64,000 nucleotides of DNA from Microbotryomycetes sp. JL201 (lineage: Eukaryota; Basidiomycota; Microbotryomycetes). The DNA is taken from contig JAQYUZ010000003.1 in NCBI GenBank assembly GCA_033819885.1, positions 248,001 through 312,000 of the forward strand, written 5' to 3'. Positions 57,168-64,000 of the stretch are shown in pieces; positions within the stretch are counted from its first letter, which is position 1; each line of letters begins with the position of its first letter. The notes beneath the pieces were generated by a model, which saw only the letters and a program-made list of their open reading frames with translations, had not been told where the DNA came from and ran no database searches. The position numbers and the translations under genes are program-made.

Positions 57168-60100
57168 ATGGCGAGACCGCGGGTGCGGCCAGCGGTCGCA
57201 TCGTGCGTCAACAGTTGGCACACACGCCCGCCAGCTCCACTTCCGGCATCCAGGATACTCAGAATTGTATCTGAGGTCGCATTGAGCACGCAATTGCCTG
57301 TACTTGACGTGCTGTGTCCCGCGCTCGGCCTTTCGCAACGGTCCGCTCGGACCTTTGCGTACACGCCTCGCACGCCGAGTGCATCAAGCTCACCATTGCA
57401 TACGACTGCACATCTTACTCAGAGACTCGGATCAGCATCAAAGTCGCTGCTCACGGTCTCCGCCCCGTCACGAAACGCAGTTGCCACACCGGCAGGCCGC
57501 CCGTCCAGGGCTGCGTCGTCACTATCGGCAGCCCAACTCAGACACAGGAACGACGAGCAAGCAGTTCAAGACGACAACATCGATGCACTGCTGAGTTGGA
57601 GCTTGAATCACGACCTATGGGCGCCGCCACCAGTCCCGCCTCAGGAGAGACAGCGTTGTACAGAAAGTGCGCACGGCGATCAGCGAAAAGAGCATCAACG
57701 TTCTTATCCTCCAAGCGGATCAATTGAGCCAGACTCGTCGGGTGAGCGAATGCGCGCTTCACAGGCATTGACGGTCGGTCATCTGACCAAGACAACGATT
57801 TGATCCCAACATATAGCTCTCAAGACGCAAGTCGCGAGCTGGATTCGCACATATACGTCAGGTGTTGCTCAAGGTGATGTGACCGCTGCCAAAGCAAACG
57901 AAGGGCAGGAGACACGCCATGAAGCAAAGCAGCGGGCTGATAAAGCACTCAAAGAGCATATCGACTTGGCACGGCGCCTCATTAGCTCGTCACAGACTAT
58001 CTCACTCCCGAAATATGAACGCCGTCGCTTCGTTCTTGCGCCAATCCAACTGATGCGACACCTTGGACACTGGCTGCCCGACCCTTTCAGCAGTAGCGCA
58101 CAAGACACGGACCTGCGCGGACTCTGGACTGCCACCGGACGGTACATCATGTCTCTCGTTGATCAAGGCTTGATGGACGGCGATGAAACGGTCGGAGCTA
58201 TCGTCTGGCTTGAAGGTGCTGCACTTGCAGGCGATCTGCCGCACATCAGGTGGATACAGAGTGACGATCCGACCTCGGTTGCTACCGGATACCTGAGACG
58301 TGTCTTCGGGTCTGGCTTGGAGGAAGACAAGTATCGCCAGTACCGATTGACGCTGCTTCAACACCTGCTCCAAGCTTGGACCCTCAAAGGCAGGGCGGAG
58401 GACGCACTGGCTTTCGTGTTCGGCTGGCAAGTCGACACGCTGTTGACGGCTTCTCCTTCGGACAACTTCCGTCTAGCTGGTTTAGCTCGAGGTGTCCGTC
58501 GGAAGTATGGTGAAACCATCGCACGCCTCAAGCCATCCCCTTCATCCTGGCTCGAGAATCTCGCCGATGAAGATAGACGACTGCGGCCGGTAGGACATCA
58601 TTTAACCAGAATTCTAGCGACGACTGGGTATGGCGTTGAGGCGCTCAGATGCTGGAACGTAGTGCAATCGCGCGTCTCTCGCTTCGTGTCGTTCAAGGAC
58701 GAAGCCGAGGCGCTTACGGCTGTAGTCGAGGGTCTCGTGCGTGTCGGCTATGTCGAGGATGCAACGATCCAGTCGCGCCGCTTGGAGGAAGTCGTCTCAT
58801 ATCTCGAGCGTGACCAAACTCTGGAATCTGTCAGATCGGCAGCCGCTCGAGCTCTGATGCGCGTTGCGGCGGAGCGAGGCGACGTCGAGATGTTGGCGAC
58901 GCACACAGACTCTGTCGCCATTTCAAAGGCAGAGGCGCTTGCGCGAACTGCAGCCGTTGCCAGTAGAAAGAGGGATGTTACAGCCGTTGCAGCTCATGTC
59001 GACCGTGCTTTGGCACAGGAAAGCTTGTCGCTGGCGGACCAGTCGAAATTATTCGGCATCCTGATCAGCACACACTGCCGACGTAACGACCTCGAGTCAG
59101 CCCAACGCGTTCTCGACGAGATGCTTCAACAAGGCTTGCTACCGAGGCAAGAAAGCATTGCCGCCATACTGTACGGATACGCCGCTCGCCACGACGTAGA
59201 GAGTGTGTACTCTTTGCACCGGCGAGCGATGTCAGAATTTGGGCTGGGTCCGGACGTGACATGCTCGAACGCGCTCGTCACGGTTCATTGCCGATTGCAA
59301 GACATTGCCGCAGCCGAAGGAGCGATCAATCGTATGCGTGACGCCGGTGTTGAGCCAGATCTACGCACATGGACAACCTTGATGAACGCGTGCGTCGAGG
59401 TCGGCGATTGGGCCAAGGCTGCGCGCATCTATGCATTTCTTGATACGGCCGACGACGCCCGTCTCAGACCAGACACGGCAACTTTCAACGTTGCTCTCAA
59501 AGCAGCTGTGTACAGTAGTGCGTCTGTCCAGTCAGTCCTTCGGTTGTTTCGACAGATGACCGAGCGAGGTTTGCGACCGAATTCTGCGACATACGTGCTC
59601 GTCATGCAATCGGTTTGCAATGCTGGAATCATGGACGTCGCGGAAGACTTGTTCAGAAGTATCGACCTGTCGTCAAAGTCAGAGTCGTCTAACGTGAACT
59701 TACCAGTATCGATGAAGCCTATCAAGCCGGACGTGTTCCACTTCTCGTGCTTGGCGAGCGGATACATCCGAACAGGTCAGATGACGAAAGCTCGCGCATG
59801 TCTCGCAGAGATGCGCAGACGCGGGATCGGTCCCTCCTCGGTCACCTACGGCATGATTGTCGATTCGTTCTTACGGGTTCCGACAAAAACGAACGCCGAG
59901 CGCGCATCAAAGTTCGCGATGGAGTTCATTGCAAGTTCGCCTCTAGAGTCTGTTCGACACGCGCAAGCTGCCCGGCTTGACAGAGCTCTTGCTCGAGGTG
60001 ACGAACTCGTTAATGTGTTTGCCCCAGTCCTGCGCAATCACGTCCGACGAGGCAATGCGGAGGTCGCTCTGGCCACGTTCAAAGTTGTGCTCGAAGCCGG

Positions 60101-60977
60101 CGCGAAACCCTCTATAGAGCTGTACACCATTTTGTTGGACGCCTATAGACAAGATTCAGACCCTCAGGAAGCAGCTCAGAATGTCTTGACCGTGTGGAGA
60201 GGCGTTCACGAGTCAGTCCTTGCGGCTTACGGCACGAATGGGGACCAATCTTCAGAGCCGAATCAGATCGACAAGAGTCAAGCTCACGCCTTGTGCTTGC
60301 CCTTCAACATTCTAATGACCGCCTTATCGCGTGCCGGTCGCTATGCTCAAATCGAGCACGAGTGGCGGACTTTGCACAAAGCACGATTCGCTTTCGACTG
60401 CGCCAATTGGAACGCTTTTGCAATCGCGCTCGTCGAGTCGGACAAGATAGAGCGCGCTTGCTGGATCGTCGAGAACGTCTTGATGGTCGATGAAGCTCGC
60501 CTAGGCCAGCCTTCGAGTCCAGAGGAAGATGCTACGGTTGGGCACAGGGCAATTCACGCGCCCGCCAAGATGCCGAGCAGGAACCGTCGCAAGGCTACAC
60601 AGGTGTTTGATGACATGGACAGCCGCCATGACCTGTCGCTGGCCGAGGAACTCGGGCCGCAGAGATCGACAACGGCTGATTCATCGGACAAGACTACCTC
60701 CGAGGCTGTCATTGACCAAGTTGTCAGAGCCCAACAGGCCAGGATTGGTCAACTCTGGTTTCCCTACGCCAAGCTATTGTCTGCCTTGAACGATGCTATC
60801 CAAAAGATGATTCGACAAGCGTCTCTCGAATCGGCCGAAGACTCGGCGACACAGGCTCGACTCGTCAAACTACGAGACAAGTACTCCGCAACGATGAGCA
60901 AGGTTTTTGAAAGGGAAAATGAGCTTGCGGATTTGCACAATCGTCGAGGAGGTCAGCATCGAGCTTTCGCATCATAA
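57168..60977 (+). CDS. Large pentatricopeptide-repeat protein, probably mitochondrial
   Basis: Exons: 57168-57741 and 57817-60977 (1244 aa). The N-terminus is Arg/Ser/Ala-rich and almost free of acids (MARPRVRPAVASCVNSW), a likely mitochondrial presequence. From about residue 600 there are at least seven PPR motifs, for example MLQQGLLPRQESIAAILYGY, INRMRDAGVEPDLRTWTTLM, FRQMTERGLRPNSATYVLVM and LAEMRRRGIGPSSVTYGMIV, with further degenerate helical repeats before and after. Fungal mitochondrial PPR proteins act in mRNA stability, translation or rRNA maturation. The exact orthologue is not recognisable to me. It has just one intron, unlike most neighbours. Confidence 0.88.
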
Positions 60978-61153
60978 GTGTGGTTTGGTTCTGCAAGGTA
61001 GTGTCTGTTGTTGCAAATTCATAGCTACTGTTCATGTCTCATAGCTGCCGTTCATGTCCAAAACTGATGAATGCAAAAAGAGTGATACGACAACAAAACG
61101 GACTCGTTCCCTGTTTGCGCAAGCATGACATTGCTGCTTTTCATGGTCCTGTT

Positions 61154-62828
61154 TTATTCTGGTCGAAATGCTGCTGGGGCAGCATGTGTTGTGTCCTTGT
61201 CGTCCGCTTTGCGCCGACGAGCGGATGATCTGGTTGGGATTCGGACGCCTTGTTTCGCGAAACATCTGCTAAGCGTAGACGGCTCTTACAAGACCGAGAA
61301 GAAGAAAGGTCAGTTACGAGAGTCCGGATCGTGTTGATCGTGAACTCACCGAGCATGCCCTCAAATTTTTTGGCCGTCATGACTTGGAAAGTTTGGGTCA
61401 CGGCCGAGGCTGCAAGTCCCGTCGAGCCTTTGGTTCTTTGAGCGTTGCCTTGTTCCATGTCCGTCTCTTCCATTTCCGACCTTGGTGCTCCAATCTCAAA
61501 CAATCGCAGTCGCAATTTGTATTGGCCTTCGGTCCTGACAGACAAATCTGAAAAAATGAAATAAATGCCAGGGTTTCCCTCGTCGTCTTTGAGTTTGAAA
61601 GCGTTGGCGTGCAACGTGCCAATCAGATTTGGTATACTTGCCGCTCGCAATTTTTCGTCAACGTCCGAAGCCGTCTCGATCGGTCGAGTAGAGTCTTGAT
61701 AGCTGAGCGTGTCCACACGAGTCTCGTCGTCCGTGTGTGTTGAGCGTGATTTTTTCAAAGGATGCTCTGGTCCGGACATGTCATCGTCTTCGGCGTATAC
61801 GTCAACAGTCCTTAGTCCAGGAGACGTTTCAGATTGACTGGTCGAACGAGATCTGACGAGACCGGATGGCGTAAATCGCGCTGGTGCGCCGTCCACTGGT
61901 TGGTCTGGCAGTGTCATACTTCTGATGGCAGGGCTGACAAGACTCGAGCTGGCTTCACTGACACTTGCCCGAGTCGATCTATTAGCTTGGTCGGAAGTGC
62001 TCGATTGCAGTGAAGGAGATCGTTGTACGCGCGAAGACGGCTGTCGGTGATGCTTGGATAGTGAGCCGGTGCGTGACCGGTCTGCTTGAGGCAAGGCAAC
62101 GAGGTTGACGTCGCCAAGCTCTTCGCTGCGCAAATCCGCGGCAACGATCATGAACGATGTGTCGATGTCACTAGAAAACGTCGAAAAAGATACCAGAAAA
62201 AAAAAGCAAAGGTCAAATTGTGGATCAGCACGTGCTCATGACACGAGGATAGGCACGAGAGCCCTAGCGAGGTCGACTCGGTGCCTAATTGCTATAAGGG
62301 TCGCGAAGACGATCTCGCCAGTTGCTTACTCTGGCTCCACTGGTTGATTGCTATGTCGATTGCGTGCTACCAGCTTGACAATGACCGGAGGAGTGATTGG
62401 TCTACGATCCTATTGTAGCCATCGATGTTCAGCGAGTCAGTGTCTGGCACCGAATTAGAAGTATGAAACGGCAGCGAATCGCCGAGGGGGCAAAAAAGGA
62501 ACGCCCGGAACCGACGAAGCTTCCGCATTTCTGCAGACCCGTAGACTCGGTGTCTGGATCGGGGCACGGGCGCCATAACCCTGTCACCAAATCTGCTCGA
62601 ATGCACGACTCTTACCTTGTCACCTAATCCAACCATGCGTGCTCGAACGGGTTGCTGTACGATTTCGATCGAGTACACTCTGCGGGGATGGAAGCACAAA
62701 GTGTAAGCGAAAGGGAGCACAATGGCGCGCGCATGCCTCGTGCCGGCTTGGAAAGCGCACACATCTTCGATCTCCTCGTCGCCGTCCGCATACAGTCGAG
62801 GTGGCTCGTGAGCGCGCCCAGCTTCCAT
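61154..62828 (-). CDS. Velvet-domain transcription factor, VelB-like layout
   Basis: Velvet proteins are fungal regulators of development and secondary metabolism with an NF-kappaB-like fold. Minus-strand exons: 62828-62794, 62679-62616, 62409-62330, 62170-61350, 61284-61154 (376 aa). The domain begins YSIEIVQQPVRARMVGLGDK, continues DRRPITPPVIVKL and FMIVAADLRSEE, and resumes at GTLHANAFKLKDDEGNPGIY, FIFSDLSVRTEGQYKLRLRL and FEGMLEPSTLSRCFAKQGVR. Between the halves lies a Ser/Thr-rich insertion of about 140 residues. A split velvet domain is known from VelB. The 35-nt first exon is the least certain part; the acceptor at 62680 is firm. Confidence 0.88.
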
Positions 62829-63510
62829 CCGAGCTCAGTCGGTGGCAACAGCGCGCGCACACAGTGGCGAAGGATGTCGACTCGTGCAGCACAAAGGAAG
62901 AAAGACACAGAGAAGAGACATGCGAAGCACTTCGTTCCCGACACTCACTTCTACAGGATGATTCATGGCACGGATCGCATTTGCCCATTCTGAAAGTGAT
63001 CGTCATTGAGCTGTCCGGCGGTACGGTGGGCACGTGGCATCAGCCGCAGCACGTTGCAAAGAAGCTCGTGCGATCAAGCTGTTTCGCAGCGGAGCAGAGT
63101 AACAGCATCACTGCTCAACACCAATGGCAATGCATTGGAGACGACTGAGACCATGTAACCACAGAAAGACCAGCCCGTATCTGCCCAACATGATCAACGC
63201 TGCGTCAGGCATGCCTATTTCCTTCTCACCATACTCATAAAATTAAATTGGTCGTGTGCTGGTTCGTTTCCGCCGCGATCAAGATAACCCTTCGCGGAGT
63301 CACGGATGGCCCTTTCTTCTACAATCTCTACGAGATCACCGCTGACGGGATCTGCTTGGAGTGGCATGCATTATCTATAGTCTACATCAAATGCTTTTAA
63401 CCACAGTAGCCACCTTCTTACTGCCGAAAATACGAAATTTTCCACAATTTCAAAATATACGGGACGTCAGCGCCACAGATGCGCGCGCGTGCGCGCACGC
63501 GATTCTCCAA
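62829..63510. other. Intergenic region upstream of the velvet gene
   Basis: About 680 bp between the velvet-gene start and the stop of the PLP enzyme, both on the minus strand. It becomes AT-rich from about 63230 to 63470, then has a GC alternating run near 63481-63500. No gene is supported. Confidence 0.6.
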
Positions 63511-64000
63511 TTACAGCTTGCTTGTCTTGCCTTGATCAATCTGCGGTCACGCACGGCGTCAACAGTTTGTCAGGACGCGAATCGCTCCAAATGAACATCT
63601 GTCTTGATGTCGGTGCAGAAGAACGAGAGGGGCAACGCACCTCGATAACTTTGTTGAACCCGCGTATCAAGTCTTCTTTGAGATCTTCAAAATCCTCGAG
63701 GCCGATCGAGAGACGCACTATTGCGGCGCAGGCGGTGCCCAAGACGAGCGAGAATGAGATCGCGGGACTTGAGTCAGTGCCAACTCAGAAGAGCGCCGCA
63801 ATGCGTACGATTCAATTACCCAGACTTACGCAGACGTGGGTCAGACTCTGGTGCAGAAACTACTCGCTGCTCGATCAGGCTCTCGACGCCGCCCAGAGAG
63901 GTCGCCGGCTGTAGGAATCCGCGCACGCGAGTGTCAGCGCAGGGAGCAGGCGGCAAGCCCGGCATCGCACGTGAGAGACTGACGGTGAAAAGCTGAAGCG
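63511..64000 (-). CDS. PLP-dependent trans-sulfuration enzyme, C-terminal end (partial)
   Basis: Only the C-terminal exons are inside the window: 64000-63984 (open), 63908-63830, 63717-63641 and 63540-63511. They read LQLFTPATSLGGVESLIEQR, VVSAPESDPRLLRLSIGLED and FEDLKEDLIRGFNKVIEIDQ before the stop. SLGGVESLI and RLS.G.ED..DL are signatures of the Cys/Met metabolism PLP family (cystathionine gamma-lyase, beta-lyase, gamma-synthase). The lysine that binds PLP lies outside the window, so the exact enzyme cannot be chosen. The last intron could be retained and would give a different short tail. Confidence 0.82.

Noticed and set aside
62829-63510. Small plus-strand genes in the gap right of the velvet gene
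   Set aside because: Frames there (for example 62639-63148) overlap the velvet start on the other strand and show no domain or splice support.
1-64000. Transposons, retroelements, old virus copies, tRNA, rRNA or CRISPR arrays
   Set aside because: No reverse transcriptase, integrase, capsid or transposase motif, no long terminal repeats, and no tRNA-like cloverleaf or regular spacer array were seen by reading; a formal search was not possible.

Overview
The window is a gene-dense, intron-rich piece of a fungal nuclear genome. It holds 29 protein-coding loci, two of them cut by the window edges, and about 135 introns, mostly 46-100 nt with CTRAC-like branch sites. Many introns, near-consensus splice sites, a velvet factor, a basidiomycete-style Nrd1 RNA-binding protein and a PPR protein together suggest a basidiomycete, perhaps from the Pucciniomycotina; that placement is an inference. 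Exon-intron models were built by hand from splice signals, reading phase and family motifs. Every complete model closes to a whole number of codons.

Left part (1-24.7 kb): VPS25 (partial, ESCRT-II), haspin kinase, a CNH-like hypothetical protein, a Gdown1-like protein, mitochondrial aconitase, the secretory-pathway micro-protein Kish, a tandem array of three related four-TM proteins (the middle one disturbed by a foldback repeat), RPB8, an uncharacterised fungal membrane protein, ORC2, DOM34/Pelota and transportin (KAP104).

Middle (25.5-49.6 kb): an ELO fatty-acid elongase, a GATA-finger protein, a fourth four-TM relative with a histidine-rich tail, the very-long-chain 3-oxoacyl-CoA reductase, a single-pass mucin-like protein, RER1, HRD3/SEL1L, a Golgi pH regulator (GPHR/GTG) and TRAPPC11. 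Most of these act in the ER or Golgi: fatty-acid elongation, ER retrieval, ERAD, Golgi pH and ER-Golgi tethering.

Right part (49.9-64 kb): an Nrd1/Mrn1-type four-RRM protein, cytosolic asparaginyl-tRNA synthetase, a Tim17/22/23-like protein, a large PPR protein, a velvet-domain factor and the C-terminal end of a PLP trans-sulfuration enzyme.

The strongest unexplained signal concerns splicing. Nine introns (about 7 percent of my models) must be GC-AG introns, all starting GCRAGT. Several introns are multiples of three without stops and interrupt key domains. Three genes carry an intron inside or directly after the start codon, and there are coding micro-exons of 7, 19, 21 and 25 nt. I saw no transposon, retroelement, tRNA, rRNA or CRISPR.
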